Under the pieces are notes generated by a model that ran no database searches, was not told the DNA's origin, and worked only from the letters and a program-made list of their open reading frames with translations. This document shows positions 11,678 to 25,046 of a stretch of DNA of 64,000 nt, piece after piece. Where the stretch lies: positions 1-64,000 of the forward strand of contig JACEEZ010000378.1 in assembly GCA_016584305.1 (NCBI GenBank), written 5' to 3'. Within the stretch, counting starts at the first letter, position 1; each line of letters starts with the position of its first letter. The translations under genes and the position numbers were made by a program. This DNA comes from Chionoecetes opilio (taxonomy: Eukaryota; Arthropoda; Malacostraca; Decapoda; Majidae).

Positions 11678-11836
11678 GTTCACCCGTCAGGGTGCCTCGG
11701 TTGGTAGAGTCCCTGCATTCGGTCAGCGGTTCGAGCCCACTAAGTTCGTCCTGGCATGGTGGCGCTTTGTATAGTCAATAACCTTGTAGTTGGTACTTGC
11801 AAAGTGTCTAGATAGGATGAAAGTATCTTATATCTT
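11678..11836 (+). mobile_element. SINE family 2 (tRNA-derived)
   Basis: The tRNA-like head has a box-B match, GGTTCGAGCCC, preceded by TTGGTAGAGTCC. The body GTGGCGCTTTGTATAGTCAA is shared with the copy at 24864-25046. The tail is repeats of ATCTTAT. It sits inside the SINE family 1 copy between CCTTCC and CCCCAGG. Confidence 0.75.
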
Positions 11837-11985
11837 ATCCCCAGGTTTCCCCAGGTACCCATTTATCAACCCAGAATAGGAGGAAGAATAGCTGGTTTGG
11901 CTGGTCACCGAATTGCCCTGGACCGGATTCGAACCAGGGGCCGCAGATTCGTAGCCAGGAATGCTAGCCACTACACCACGGAGGC
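11837..11985 (-). mobile_element. SINE family 1, 5' part (split copy)
   Basis: In reverse it shows the tRNA-like head: CCTCCGTGGTGTAGTGGCTA followed by box B GGTTCGAATCC. It continues to the GGGTACCTGGGGAAACC segment where SINE 2 interrupts it. The 3' half is at 8410-8547. Confidence 0.8.
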
Positions 11986-12198
11986 GATGACCACTTGTAA
12001 ATATCTTGCCTCGATTTATTTAATAAACTTAAGTTAGGTTATCGCTGTGTTTGCAATTATCCTGTATTTCACCTGTATAAGCTCCAACTCTTGTTTTAAG
12101 AACCCGTTTCTTATCGAGGCCCATATGTTGGTGGTTTGACAAATCCTTCCTGAACATAAGTTTGATATCCTAATCGCCTGACGCCAGGAGTGCATTAC

Positions 12199-12333
12199 CT
12201 TGTCCGGCCTGACGATTGACGCATCTTCATCCAAGACAAACAAAAGGGAGCATTGCCTGCGTGTTGACACAGTCTTCATTATGTTGAGTACATCTTGTGT
12301 TGCTTGTACTACATCACGTACTCTTGCCACGAC
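12199..12333 (-). CDS. Candidate 135-nt coding exon, phase 0-0
   Basis: Minus-strand frame between a possible acceptor (CACCAG) and a good donor (AAG|GTAATG). It encodes VVARVRDVVQATQ, then QCSLLFVLDEDASIV, and ends RPDK. The alternating hydrophobic stretch before an acidic loop resembles the amino-terminal domain of crustacean ionotropic receptors, but this is a weak resemblance. Its phase does not fit the signal-peptide exon at 13432-13516 directly, so either an exon between them is missed or they belong to different or broken genes. Confidence 0.35.
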
Positions 12334-13020
12334 CTGGTGAGTCTTCTGTGTTTATGAAAAATTATATAAGTAAGGGATGAGATTAAAGATTTATAGTGAA
12401 GAGGATTTCTAGAACTTCGAATAAGGAGGGAATCAACTCAAGAATATTTACAAATAAGTGATCCATGTGATGACTGTTAAATGCATTAACCTTCATTACT
12501 ATTGCGTGCTCACATGCAGATAAACTCCCCAATATATGTAGCATTCACATCTATGAATTTTAATATCTATCCGTCCAGTGGCGCATATAGGTCCTTGGAA
12601 ACCACAGGGGTGCAACCAGGAATGTTATGGGGGAGGGGGGGGTGAGATAAGCAGGCCTCTACAGCTGGGGGATGTGTGAATTTTTTTTAAATCATACCTT
12701 TTAGGGGCTTTTGAGGCCTGATGAGGGATTTGTTGTACTAATTTGATATTTAATGACAAAACAATAAAAAGAAGCTACTGTATCTTGGTTATAACAAAAT
12801 TGAGATGTTTGAAAGACATTCAATTAGGGAATTCTACAGTACCCAATATGTATAAAATAAAATGCTAGATCGTAGTATACAATTATTGATTTCTTCATAA
12901 TGTGCAAATATTTTGTATACGTATTTAAATATGCAGATATGTAGGTTTACTGGGAGAAAAGGGAGGGAGTATGGCCGTGTGGGCCCCCCCCCCTATATAT
13001 GCCACTGTATCTGCCTCGTA
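12334..13020. other. Non-coding spacer
   Basis: AT-rich. It includes a G-rich run (12635-12642) and a poly-C (12984-12992) just before the long microsatellite. No gene or element was recognised. Confidence 0.4.
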
Positions 13021-13373
<353 letters not shown>

Positions 13374-13431
13374 AAAAACATTTTAGAATAATGTAGATGA
13401 ATGCCATGTTGTCATGATCTTTCTTTCTTAC

Positions 13432-13516
13432 CCAGCAGTGGAGGCAGTGAAGTGGCGGCGGACAGGAAGGTGGCCGAGAGCACCACCAACGCCACAGTCC
13501 AGGTGTTGTTCCTCAT
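13432..13516 (-). CDS. Candidate first coding exon with signal peptide
   Basis: Minus strand: ATG at 13516-13514, then MRNNTW, a hydrophobic core VALVVLSATFLSA and small residues AATSLPPLL, followed by the consensus donor G|GTAAGAAA at 13431. This is the classic layout of a cleaved secretory signal followed by an intron in phase 1. It would start a secreted or membrane protein read towards lower coordinates. A neighbouring receptor-like exon (12199-12333) is possible but its phase does not match. No transcript evidence is available. Confidence 0.45.
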
Positions 13517-13885
13517 TGTATCGCGTCTTGTTAAGCGTCACTGACTTACGGAAGGTTCGACGCTCGACGTGTTGATACGACCTGCAGCCTCAGTTTGTGA
13601 TGAATCTGCTTGCCTCTACCATCCTGTGGGTACTTATTTCTGGAGGGAAGACCAAACATTAAACAGTCCGATCTTTGTTATCAAACAGAAGTGGTTAAGA
13701 GTTTAAGACTGCCATGCTGACCTGCCTCAATAATTATTCCGTTCCTAAATGATGAAGTGCTTCATCATGGTGACGGAACTACTTTGTTTTGTCATTCTAA
13801 GAGGCAGGGCTTTCGCTCTGTGTAGTGCTGTCAGTGTTACGTTACAGTAATTATCAGTAACCGTGTAACTATACTATGAACTTTC

Positions 13886-14110
13886 TGGGCTATATTTAGT
13901 ATTTTTTTGCGATCCGTTGCACAGCGCGGTGAAATACAAGAATCACCGTGTACACTCGACGCGCTGCGTTGTCCACGCGCTACGCTCTGCCCTTATTTCT
14001 ATCATATTTCTTCCCAGACCATTACAGGTGAGTTTTCAACATAACCGACATGTAGTAACATGCATATATTGTAAATGCACAATTGTCATATATATGGTCA
14101 AATTAGGTGC
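13886..14110. repeat. Dispersed repeat, about 220 bp, copy 1
   Basis: Shares GCGATCCGTTGCAC, CTCGACGCG, TTCTTCCCAGACCATTACAG and GTGAGTTTTCAACAT with 15875-16095, in the same orientation with roughly 85% similarity by eye. Just downstream, 14126-14190 is an inverted match to 15580-15630 (GGTGGAGACGCCTTGAGCCG). Confidence 0.7.
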
Positions 14111-14477
14111 ATGAGGCCTTATTTCTTGGAGGAAGTATGGGTGGAGACGCCTTGAGCCGCGCGACCTGTGTTGTCTGGTGAAGCCACTTTCTCCCCCGTC
14201 CGCCACACTGTTGGGGGTAATGTCACGCACTGGGTGACTGAGATACCCATTCTTTCTTTTCACTTTTTACACTGTTTGCACTTAATGATATCACGGTGTG
14301 TGAAATTATACTTCGGTGTTACTGTTAACCCTATATTACATATCATATTATTGCATATTATTGCATATTGGGTCCCTTTATTGAATATATGTCTGGCGGT
14401 GAGCTGCCTGGCTGCGTATTTATATCTCACCTGCAGCTATGTCTTAGCTACAGCCTTGATCAGTAAAATTAGATGAT

Positions 14478-14745
14478 TATTGGCCGGTCATTATCTGATA
14501 TATGATTTTTCATACCATTTTCTACCAATATTAATTACACTACACTTGTCAATATTAAATTCCATCTGCCACCTGACTACCCACTCGCTTAACTTATCTA
14601 AGTCTCCCTGCAAACCGGTTACATCAAACTGTGACCCGATAATTCTACCTGTTTTAGTTCCATCAGCAAACTTGTTGATATCACTGCTAATCCCACTGTC
14701 TTAGTCGTTGATGCAAATATAAAATAGTAGTGGCCCTAAATGACT
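14478..14745 (-). pseudogene. Reverse-transcriptase fragment of a CR1-like non-LTR element
   Basis: On the minus strand it reads LGPLLFYICIND, a stop, DSGISSDINKFADGTKTG (active site FADD mutated to FADG), then GDLDKLSEWVVRWQMEFNI and DKCSVINIGR. These are motifs B' to D of a CR1-type reverse transcriptase. Both ends are truncated. Confidence 0.75.
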
Positions 14746-15579
14746 ATAATATTACTATTAATATAAACCCTACGAACACAATCGCTAACACTTATATACT
14801 ACGTATTACTACAGCTACATCACCCCCACCACTATTACTACTATCAGTAACACAATTACCAACCCAGTGGTGCAGTAGTTATCACACTTTTCTAACAAGG
14901 TCATTGTCTTTGTTTAACAAATACATGCAAGTTTGTTTGAAACATAGTTTTATAAATCAACAAATGCATAACTTACTGGTGAAATGCGATGGATGGGTCA
15001 GATTTTTTGTTCGCTTTTTCATTGCACCCAAATGCAACACAACTTTGCACCATAGCAGAACACACAAGGATCGCGACACTCCTGCCTTTACTTGTCCTAC
15101 GAGGTCAATACTAAATGAAGACTGAGAGAGTATGAGTGGATGTGTAGAAAGGATTTGACCTGAGTAAGCATAGCCCAACCCTTAAACTGATCCGCCACTA
15201 TAGTAATTACCCGACTCAATTCACACCTTCGACCTCACCACCCCACCTTTAACAACAAAGCCACTGTGCCACCCATGAAGGTAGTGTGCGAGGTGGTCTT
15301 GTAGTACTCCCATACTACCTACATGGTGCCATCCTAACGTAGCAAAACTTATACCCACAAACCCGAGAGACCTACATATATTGATATCACCATGTTATGA
15401 GATCAGTTTAATTTGCATCATGAAAATAATAACGGGAAAGAAACCCATATACTATGTGCACCGTAGAATGGAACGATGTTACTCCCAGGAATCTCAAAAT
15501 ATTTCCATAGGATGATTTATCTCTACTTGGCAGGAGAGTTGTGGGCTCGCTTAGCCCACAACAAGATGGCTGACTGACA
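14746..15579. other. Non-coding spacer
   Basis: Mixed simple sequence (ACTATTACTACTATC type) and unique-looking DNA. No open frame with motifs and no element ends were recognised. Confidence 0.4.
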
Positions 15580-16360
15580 GTTCACTGGCTTCAACCCGCG
15601 CGGCTCAGGGCGCCTCCACCCATACTATCTCCATGCCTTATATGGCTGTTGGCAACTGGTGAGGAGGCCGTGGCGACCAGGTGAGTGGTGACCATTGTCT
15701 GCTAGCGGCGACGCGGAAAGTGGACTCACAAACATCACTCATGCATATTCTACATCAACGTCCTAGACAAGTGGCGAACACTATCAAAGCTAATATGTTA
15801 ATGGCAGTAATGATAAATTTGGCTGGTAAAAGGAATTAGATATGTGTAAAGTAGTCAAAACACTAATGCCGCCTTAGGGCTATATTCAAGATTTTTTACG
15901 ATCCGTTGCACCGCACGGCGACATTCAAGAATCATTTGTAAACACTCGACGCGTTGCGTGGTCCATGGCTTGTCCTCTGTCCTTATGCCACATATTTCTT
16001 CCCAGACCATTACAGGTGAGTTTTCAACATGACCGACAGTAACATACATACCTTGTGAATGCACACGTGTCATATTCAAGGTAAAATTAGGTCCAGGACC
16101 CAGGATTAGGTATGGATGTGTTTACTGGTTATTAGGCCGGGCGGCGGCGGTGGTGGTGGGCAGTCATTGTCTAGTGGCGACTGGTGGGACGTTCAAATGT
16201 ACTCACAGCATCACTCGGGCCCATTTTTTCTACATCAACGCCTCAGACAAGTGGCAAACACTAACAAAGGTATTATTTAATGGCAGAAATGTTAAATTAG
16301 GCTAGTAAAAGGAAATAGATATGTGTAAAAGAGTCAAAATACTGATGCCGCCTTGGACTC
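15580..16360. repeat. Tandem duplication of a segment of about 260 bp, with a dispersed repeat between
   Basis: Blocks at about 15700-15875 and 16185-16355 share TCTACATCAACG, GACAAGTGGC, the segment AATGGCAGNAATG, GTAAAAGGAA, TAGATATGTGTAAA and TGATGCCGCCTT. Between them, 15875-16095 is the second copy of the repeat seen at 13886-14110. Confidence 0.7.
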
Positions 16361-16802
16361 GCTTGTGTTGGTACGTTTGCACAGGTCTCCACCCGCCGGG
16401 CAGTTGAAAACAATTCTTGACTATGACGTCGTAACCCGTGAGGTTACGACGGTCTGCAATATCCACCATCCGAGGCCGAGCATTCTTTAATATAGAGCCC
16501 TTAGTCTCGCTTGTGATGCTACGTCTGCACATCTCTCCACGCGCCTGGCAGCATATTGCCGAGGTCTATTGCTGTACGGGACTAGGGGAAATTAGAACCA
16601 ATCAGCGCACGCACTGTCTGTGGGGGTGCTGGGGGGGGGTTTACTCAGCCGTCCATCCACAAACTTAACAGGTAACTTGCTCATTTTGAGGGCAGATATA
16701 GTGCGTGACTTTTATTAAGTGTGTTATCTTTATGCTATATAATTAACAATGGTAGTGTATATTTCTATTGAGATGCTCCTAATATGTAGAAGAAGACATG
16801 GG

Positions 16803-17684
<882 letters not shown>

Positions 17685-17765
<81 letters not shown>
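17685..17765. repeat. (AT)n microsatellite
   Basis: About 80 bp of AT dinucleotides, preceded by CACACACA. Confidence 0.97.
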
Positions 17766-17767
<2 letters not shown>

Positions 17768-17831
17768 CAAGAGTACGTAATTAATTGCCTAGATGAAGGG
17801 GAAATTCACACTCACATCAGGAAATACCTCG

Positions 17832-17893
17832 TGTAGATCTTACGCCCTCTTGTAGCTTCCTTTTGTTTTATGTTCTTTTGTTCTTTTGGTTGC
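17832..17893 (+). mobile_element. 3'-terminal scrap of a CR1-like element
   Basis: GTGTAGATCTTACGCCCTCT followed by TGTAGCTTCC and a TTATGTTCTTTTGTTC tail. It matches the ends of the elements at 31730-31965 and (reverse) 45945-46900. Confidence 0.6.
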
Positions 17894-18029
17894 TTCCCGT
17901 GCCCACAGTATTGTCACAACAACACAAGCCGCGTGTGTTGTGTGTATGTATGTGTGCGTGTGTCTGTGTGTAGGCGTTTGTTACTTCATCAGCATACACA
18001 GACAAACACCAATCACCAATCTGTAGCTA

Positions 18030-18365
18030 CCAGTCAACCTGGCAATAGTCACCCAGAAGACATTCACCACTCATCAGTCACTAGTTAGTTACCCAGCAGT
18101 CACCAGTCATCTATTATAAAGTCAATAATCCGGTGGCTTTGACAACAATATATCTGATCTTGTGTTATCTGCGGGTGATGAACACACGCACACAGGCTGG
18201 TCATGAGTACAGACTGTACAGTGAATCAACCTGGCAATAGTCACCCTGCAGTCAACATTCACCAGCTAGTCACCATTCACTTAAAATCAACTATCCGGTG
18301 ACTTTGACAACAATATATCTGACCTTGTTCTATCTGCGGGTGAGGGACACACCCACACACACACA
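18030..18365. repeat. Tandem duplication, period about 190 bp
   Basis: Two copies sharing CAACCTGGCAATAGTCACCC, CTTTGACAACAATATATCTG and TATCTGCGGGTGA, at about 18030-18195 and 18222-18365. Both are rich in CAGTCAC/CACCA words. Confidence 0.8.
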
Positions 18366-19140
18366 TGCGTAACATGCGTGCTCCCTCATAGGGAAATCAT
18401 GCCTAAGGTGCCTAAAGCTATGCCTAAAGACATCTACCACTGTTTACTATTTTCTTGTCTTTGGACACAGATATGAACACTCTCTGCTGTTTTAATCGTG
18501 GTGTTTTAGCAGATTGGTACAAAACAAACATGGTATGTTCTCTTTGTCCAGCTATATAGGCGAGGACTGTGGGAAGCGGGGTAGAGAAGGGAGTGGAAGG
18601 GATGTTCGTGTGTTGTCCACGTACGTCACAACCAACCATAGCGCGTTCCGCGGCCACGTCATATTTCGGCCCCAAAAACTTCATATATCTTAAGCGCGGG
18701 GTATCACACGAGGCGTTTCGTCAGACTGTTTCGTCGAACCAAACAGGCATTTGGCTTGACCTGTTTGAGAACACACTAGCACACGGTTGGGCCAACTGCT
18801 TCACCCAACAATAACAAACAAAGATGAAGCGATGACAGCGAGAGGCGCGGAGATTTGTTGTTAATGTTTTAACTTTAGGGGCATATATATACGTTGCTAC
18901 TGGTGATGAAAAGGGAGGAGGTGATTGTTAGAAGAGAACAGCGACATATGAAGACGCATTCATGTGGGCTAAATGGGTTATGGTGGACGAGAACTGCGCG
19001 GTCGCTACCGCCGGTTAAGTTTCGGTTAGGTTAATATTCCCGTCACGGGGTCGAAGGGGACGGAGCCCCTCCCGTTAGAAGGTTAGGTTCGGTTAGGTTA
19101 GGGTAATAATTTCATCCCAGCAGGGCGTGGCAGAGCCCAA
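18366..19140. other. Non-coding spacer, CpG-rich in part
   Basis: 18550-18720 is relatively rich in G/C and CpG. 19010-19110 has short GGTTAGGTTA runs (arthropod telomere-type word). No gene was recognised. Confidence 0.4.
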
Positions 19141-19148
19141 AATCGAGT

Positions 19149-19189
19149 GGCGGGCGGGCGGGCCGGCCGGCCCGCCCGTCGGCCCGCCA
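19149..19189. repeat. GC-only hairpin
   Basis: GGCGGGCGGGCGGGCCGGCC followed by its near-complement CGGCCCGCCCG and GGCCCGCC. This is a strong potential stem, and G-runs could also form a quadruplex. Confidence 0.7.
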
Positions 19190-19278
19190 TTATACCTATC
19201 GATGGCTAGCGATTTTTCCCCAGATTGCAAGACTTTTTTTTTTTATTCCCTTTACTTTCTCAAGTCGTATCACAACTA

Positions 19279-20134
19279 AGGTTAGGTTAGCAACTTGTAG
19301 GGGGTTATAGTAAGGTTATGTTAGTTACTTTTAGAGGGTTATAGTGAGGTTAGGTTAGTACATTTTAGGGGGTTATAGAGGCTAGGTTAGTTACTTTTAA
19401 GGGGTTATAGTGAGGTTAGGCTAGTTCCTTTTAAGGGGTTATAGTTAGGTTAGGTTAGTTACTTTTAAGGGGTTATAGTAAGGTTAGTTTAGCTAATTTT
19501 AAGGGGCTATAGGGAGGTTAGGTTAGTTACTTTTAAAGGGTTATAGTGAGGTTAGGTTAGTTACTTCTAAGAGGTTATAGTTAGGATAGGTTAGTTACTT
19601 TTAAAGGGTTATAGTGAGGTTAGATTTGTTACTTTTAAGGGGTTATAGTGAGGTTAGATTAGTTACTTTTAAGGGGTTATAGTGAGGTTAGGTTAGTTAC
19701 TTTTAAGGGGTTATAGTGAGGTTAGGTTAGTTACTTTTAAGGGGTTATAGTTAGGTTAGGTTAGTTACTTTTAAGGGGTTATAGTGAGGTTAGGTTAGTT
19801 ACTTTTAAGGGGTTATAGTGAGGTTAGGCTAGTTACTTTTAAGGGGTTATAGTGAGGTTAGGTTAGTTACTTTTAAGGGGTTATAGTGAGGTTAGGTTAT
19901 TTACTTTTAAGGGGTTATAGTTAGGTTAGCATAGTAACTTTTAAAGGGTTATAGTGAGGTTAGGTTAGTTACTTTTAAGGGTTTAGAGTGAGGTTAGGTT
20001 AGTTGCTTTTAAGGGGTTGTAGCGAGGTTAGGTTAGTAATATTGCGTGGGTTATAGTGACGTTAGGTTAGTAATATTGCGGGGGTTATAGTGAGGTTAGG
20101 TTAGTAATATTGCGGGGGTTATAGTGAGGTTAGG
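19279..20134. repeat. 34-bp minisatellite containing TTAGG words, about 25 copies
   Basis: The unit is approximately GAGGTTAGGTTAGTTACT followed by TTTAAGGGGTTATAGT. Copies are in phase with scattered substitutions. The last three or four carry a different middle (TAATATTGCGGGGG in place of TTACTTTTAAGGGG). Each unit holds two overlapping copies of the arthropod telomeric word TTAGG. Confidence 0.95.
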
Positions 20135-20394
20135 TCACCCCACCCATTCACTCACCCATTACCCATCACCCTACATCAAGTTTTCCTCAATTCTCGCAAC
20201 CCACTGTTTTTTTCTTCACAATTCTCGCTAATAGGCTACAAAAAAAAACAATTAAGTGATCGGATCATCTCATAAGTGGGCTTAAAACCTTCCCCTGGTC
20301 GACCCGGTTCCAAAACTGTGCCATATACTGGGATTGGGGCACTGGGGGCGGCACCTATCGCGAACACACAGACAGTCAGACAGACACACTTTCG

Positions 20395-20435
<41 letters not shown>

Positions 20436-21867
20436 ATATTATATATAATAATATATTATATATTATATAATATATTATATATATATATATAATATCAAAA
20501 CCTATCTAATCAACTTTACTTAGTTATTTGCCAAATATAATTATTTATCAACACTCACGTAGGAGCAACTGGTTTGGACCTAAATAAGTGTGATCTGAAG
20601 GTCTCTGAAGCTCCTTAGTCATTTCAGTATATTCACGCACACGCGGCAGTACTTACTAGCTGTGCTTCGCTTTCATTTACACTAATATTACTTACTCGTT
20701 GCGCTTCGGACCTTCACAATGTGAAATGGATTATACAGGATCATGTGTCATTAAATGTACTCTCTCGGTGTTATTTCATGTGTATCTGCTTGTATTATGA
20801 AAGGAATTTTTTTTTTTGTGGCTCCTGCTCATCCACTAAATTTCCCTGACACTTCGAGTGCTTTTTTGAAGGATGTTCTAAACTTTTTCACTCTATTGAA
20901 ACAACTTTTACAGCAGAGGTACAAAGTAGAACATTGAGACGTTTTCCAGAGATCTTTCCTTGTCTTTCCCTATCTATAAGACATATTATTTTATATCTTA
21001 ATAGCAAAAGGTATATAAGCCTTGTCCTTTGGTGGTCGCCAGCGTTGCGAGAAGGATGGTGCCAACACTATCGGCTGAATATTTAAACGTGGACTTAGGC
21101 TAACCTAAGACTAACCATGGCTTTAGACAGGCATTTCCGTTCTATAAACTTTTTTCCGGGGGGGGTTAGTCTTAAGTTGGTCTAAAACTAACGAAAATTG
21201 AATTGGAAATGTTAGACACCCAGGACCCTGTCCAACACTTAAGTCTAATTATATTTACGAATACTATGCAAATACCAATGCTAAGACAAATTACCAGTAT
21301 TGCCAATATTCTGTTCGGCAAAATATGAGTGTTATACATGCATCTACTGCAGATTATGAAGCATCTGAAATATTTTTTAGAAGACCGCGTTTGGCGCCTA
21401 CGAAATTTGGTTTGTTTACCTCTCCTCACCCGCCGAGTCCAGGCTATCAGCAACTGAAGTACATCACTTATACAACTATACAACAGCACTTGCAATTAAT
21501 TAATGGGAACAGAGGAGACATTTATTCGTTTTTTGGTCATAAAGTCTAGTCTACGTTAACAGTGGTTCCTTACAACTCCCTCTACGGGGAGGCCATGGCA
21601 AATGTCTCTCATTTCCACACATACGAGAGTATATCCAGTTATTATCCACCTCATTCTCATATCCTACTGTCCTCTCGTTCATGCATGATCTCTCTCTATC
21701 TCTCTCTCTCTCACATACTCCAACAATATCCTTCCATTTAACAGGGCGTCATCCTTTCACACTCACAACATCGACTGCTTTATGATAATCTCGTCTACCG
21801 TATCTTTCGTCCCCGTCGGCGAGAGTTCCAACTCTTCGCGTCGCCGAGTGTTCCTATTTTCTACGAC

Positions 21868-21950
<83 letters not shown>

Positions 21951-22640
21951 GCATCTAATAAGCTTTTACCTGTGTTTATGTATACCTAACCTGACCGTAA
22001 TCTAACGTAACAGTAACCTAACTTGACCGTTACTGGCAGAAATTACAACCTTTCTTTCTCTTTTTCATGACTTAATCGTTAACACTCTCCAACATACAGT
22101 GAATCTCAAGGACGTTTTGATTTAGACGCAATGGTTTATAAAGCTTTTCAGTGCATTTGCTCAGTAATAATTCACTTCATGTCACGGCTAAACCTACGCA
22201 CTGGCTTGCTGCTCCATGACCTAAGATTTGCGGTAAGTATTAATGGTCATGATCAGCAATAAAAAAAATATATAGTAATATTGCTACACAACTTTTCTTT
22301 GGATAATGCAGGACCGTCTGAGTTAAGTGTCTGTGCCTGATTATTGATCTTCCCTTACGCATATTTATATTTAATTCATTATTATATAATATAATCTATA
22401 TTTTTCTTCCTTTTAATTTGACACCTCATTAACATGTCGAGGCCCGGAGTCCAAAGGGATGCCAGAACATCAGGAAAAAAATATTGTAAGCTGCTAAATA
22501 CTGCTGGACGATAAGTCGCTGTTGATAATTGATCTCACAACACGAGCACTAAGATTTGATCCCTAATACTGTACACGGTCACTTATATGCACAAGTCTTT
22601 ACGACGTGGAAGAACAATGTTCCATGAAACGATATGCATG
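20135..22640. other. Gene-poor spacer with AT microsatellites
   Basis: (AT)n tracts at about 20397-20490 and 21870-21942. A G-run occurs at 21161-21168. Open frames of 60-107 codons show no motif. Nothing else was recognised. Confidence 0.45.
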
Positions 22641-22716
22641 TCTTCCTAAAATATGCCAAGTTGATTATGGTCGTGTAAGTAAGGAGACACTCACCAAGGC
22701 CACTTGCTGGTTGCAG

Positions 22717-22831
22717 GTGCAGGGAGAGAGTGGCGGTGGCCTATGTGCTGCACATCATTGTGGAGGATTGGTGGTCGACGCCAACACTCCTGTGCGCACT
22801 TTCCCGCCTCAGGAGTGGCTCCTTAGCCGAG
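22717..22831 (+). CDS. Weak candidate exon, possibly receptor-like
   Basis: Between an acceptor (GGTTGCAG) and a donor (GCCGAG|GTGACC), one frame reads RERVAVAYVLHIIVEDWW and then STPTLLCALSRLRSGSLAE. The hydrophobic pattern recalls the start of the amino-terminal domain in crustacean IRs, but the pyrimidine tract is poor, flanking exons are not visible and the minus strand is also open. Low confidence. Confidence 0.22.
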
Positions 22832-22869
22832 GTGACCTTTTCAGACCAGTGAAAACGGAGATCTGATGA

Positions 22870-24860
22870 AATAAATATATCATGAAACAAAAAGAATTAT
22901 CCTTAGTCACGTTGGAGAAAGAATTTGCGAGGGTGTTCGATTTAACTGAATTGAAGGTTAACGGAACTAAAGAAACAAAATATTTATAAATACGGAAATA
23001 GTTGTAATGCAAAGTAATGTTTTCCACAATGTTAATTGTGTTGTGGGATATTATAAGCTGTATAAAGTTTATGGAACTTAATGTAGTATTTTACGTTTCA
23101 ATGTAATTTCCAAGTACTTAAGGGAATTAATTGTTCTATGGAACTAATGATGCAATTTTGTTCTTTTTAAAACAATGCGATAATCCAGGTAGACGATTTG
23201 TCACTATATGGACACTGTCAGGTAGTGCGAAGCAACACTATTTGACTACTTGACACTGTTTACCAGTATGTGCAGGATGGATAATCATAATGTTTTCATT
23301 GATAAATTTTAATCAATTGAACAATTGATTTTTTTATCTACGATTTTCATTAGTTTTTTATTATTATATTTTTGTGAGAAACATATTTGACTCGCGCCTC
23401 TGACTTCCACTGTTTGATTGTTTAATTAATCAACTAATTATTTATTTACTTTACATTTTCTGTTCCTTTATTTTCGTTTATTTATTCAGCAGTGTGCACA
23501 TCCTGCTGCATGCGGCGGTGTCCATGTCACAGTCTTCCTGCAGTTGTTATTGTTGTTGCTCCTCAGGCTGCCTGACCGAACAGTCCCGAGCTCCTGAAAC
23601 AGACCATGGTATGGACCGGGTTTTGTCACAGGGCCTTCATGGAGTGTATGTTGTGTTGTTGGCGTGTGTAATTACGTGCAGTGCAGTCTTCTATGAAAAT
23701 TTTGATATCATGGGATCCTGTGTTGCATCCTGGACAGGGATCCGTAATGGACACATCCAGCCTTGTACCATCCATGGTATTTTAATTAGAGGAGATGCCA
23801 TGACGTCACTTAATTGAAGCCAGCTCTGGCTCTGCCCCTCTGTTCAAAGACATACAGACAGTCGGACAGTGACCCAAACGAATGCTCAGTTAACGGTGTT
23901 AAGGCATATGCATGGGTATGATAGGTATGGGCGTGGTACATTGTATATTGCCGGCTTCACCCAGTTGCATTACTGCGGGATCAGCAAGTATTGAGAAGCC
24001 GGCAGGTTTGTAGAGATGTCACTTAGCTGATTTCCATCTCTTATAAATAGATGGTAACATAATAGATATTTATATAGAGTAGTTATATTATCAGTTTATT
24101 CTATAGTAGAAACATTACTTGCTCCTTACTAAATGTATAGTAGTGGAGCAGATGTATATGTGTGATAGATAAACAGAGTAGTTGACACCTGCATGACAGA
24201 GGAGCGGCGACTCACCGCCGGCGACTATAGAAGGGAGAGGAGTCATAACCTTTGCAAGGGTAGGACGGAGATTGTATCAGGGACTCCTGTCCATTTCGTC
24301 AAGTGCATATATTGCAGATTTACATAATTATACTACCTCAACTACTCTGGCGTCTCTCTACATCCTCACGAAACCACAGATTAACTTGCCAGCGTATACA
24401 GTAATTGAAACGTGTGTTACTGGACATTACTCATCTCCGGCTTTTATGGCGAGTACCTATGTGAGTATAATTACTCGCGAAAAGGAATAACCAGAACAAC
24501 GGGACGTGCGCCACTCACATACCTATATATTTTACTTTCATGCAGTCTTGGTCTGAATATGGTTACACCCAGATAACCAGTAATGATAGTTCAATATTAC
24601 ATCGGTAAGTTAGAGATTTCGTGGCGAAACATTCTTCAAGAGGCTAGAAAACCTAACTAGGTCAAGAGCGTCTTAACAGAATACCTATGCTTGTTCTAGG
24701 AGTAATTCCAAGGAATTCGCCTGTAATTCCTCTTTCATGACCTCTACCCATAAACGACTCATATTACTGGAATGTAGGATTCTTAATGTGTCACCAGAAA
24801 TAGTATGAACACTTATTTATTCCCAAAAGCATGAGAAAAGTCTGTAAACTTTGGTGATCA
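22870..24860. other. Non-coding spacer
   Basis: A 107-codon plus-strand frame at 23494-23817 (GVYVVLLACVITC in it) has no recognisable domain. The stretch is otherwise AT-rich with no element ends seen. Confidence 0.4.
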
Positions 24861-24863
24861 GCG

Positions 24864-25046
24864 GCCCGTCAGGGTGGTAAGGTTGGTAGAGACGTGAGCT
24901 TGCAATGTGCAGCGTCCCTGTGCATTCGGTCAGCGGTTCGAGTCCGCCTAGTTCGTGCTGACGTGGCGGCGCTTTGTATAGTCAATAACCTTGTAGTTGG
25001 TACTTTCAAAGTGTCTAGATAGGATGAAAATATTATCTTATCTTGG
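24864..25046 (+). mobile_element. SINE family 2 (tRNA-derived), fuller copy
   Basis: Head CCCGTCAGGGTGGTAAGG, TTGGTAGAGACGTGAGC, box B GGTTCGAGTCC. The body GGCGGCGCTTTGTATAGTCA and tail TATTATCTTATC match 11678-11836, which lacks about 25 bp between box A and box B. Confidence 0.8.

Noticed and set aside
19279..20134. Regular 34-bp repeats as a possible CRISPR array
   Set aside because: The units are contiguous with no unique spacers, and the window is eukaryotic. It is a minisatellite.
23494..23817. 107-codon plus-strand frame as an exon
   Set aside because: No recognisable domain, no clear splice sites at both ends, and a cysteine-rich start that looks like chance.
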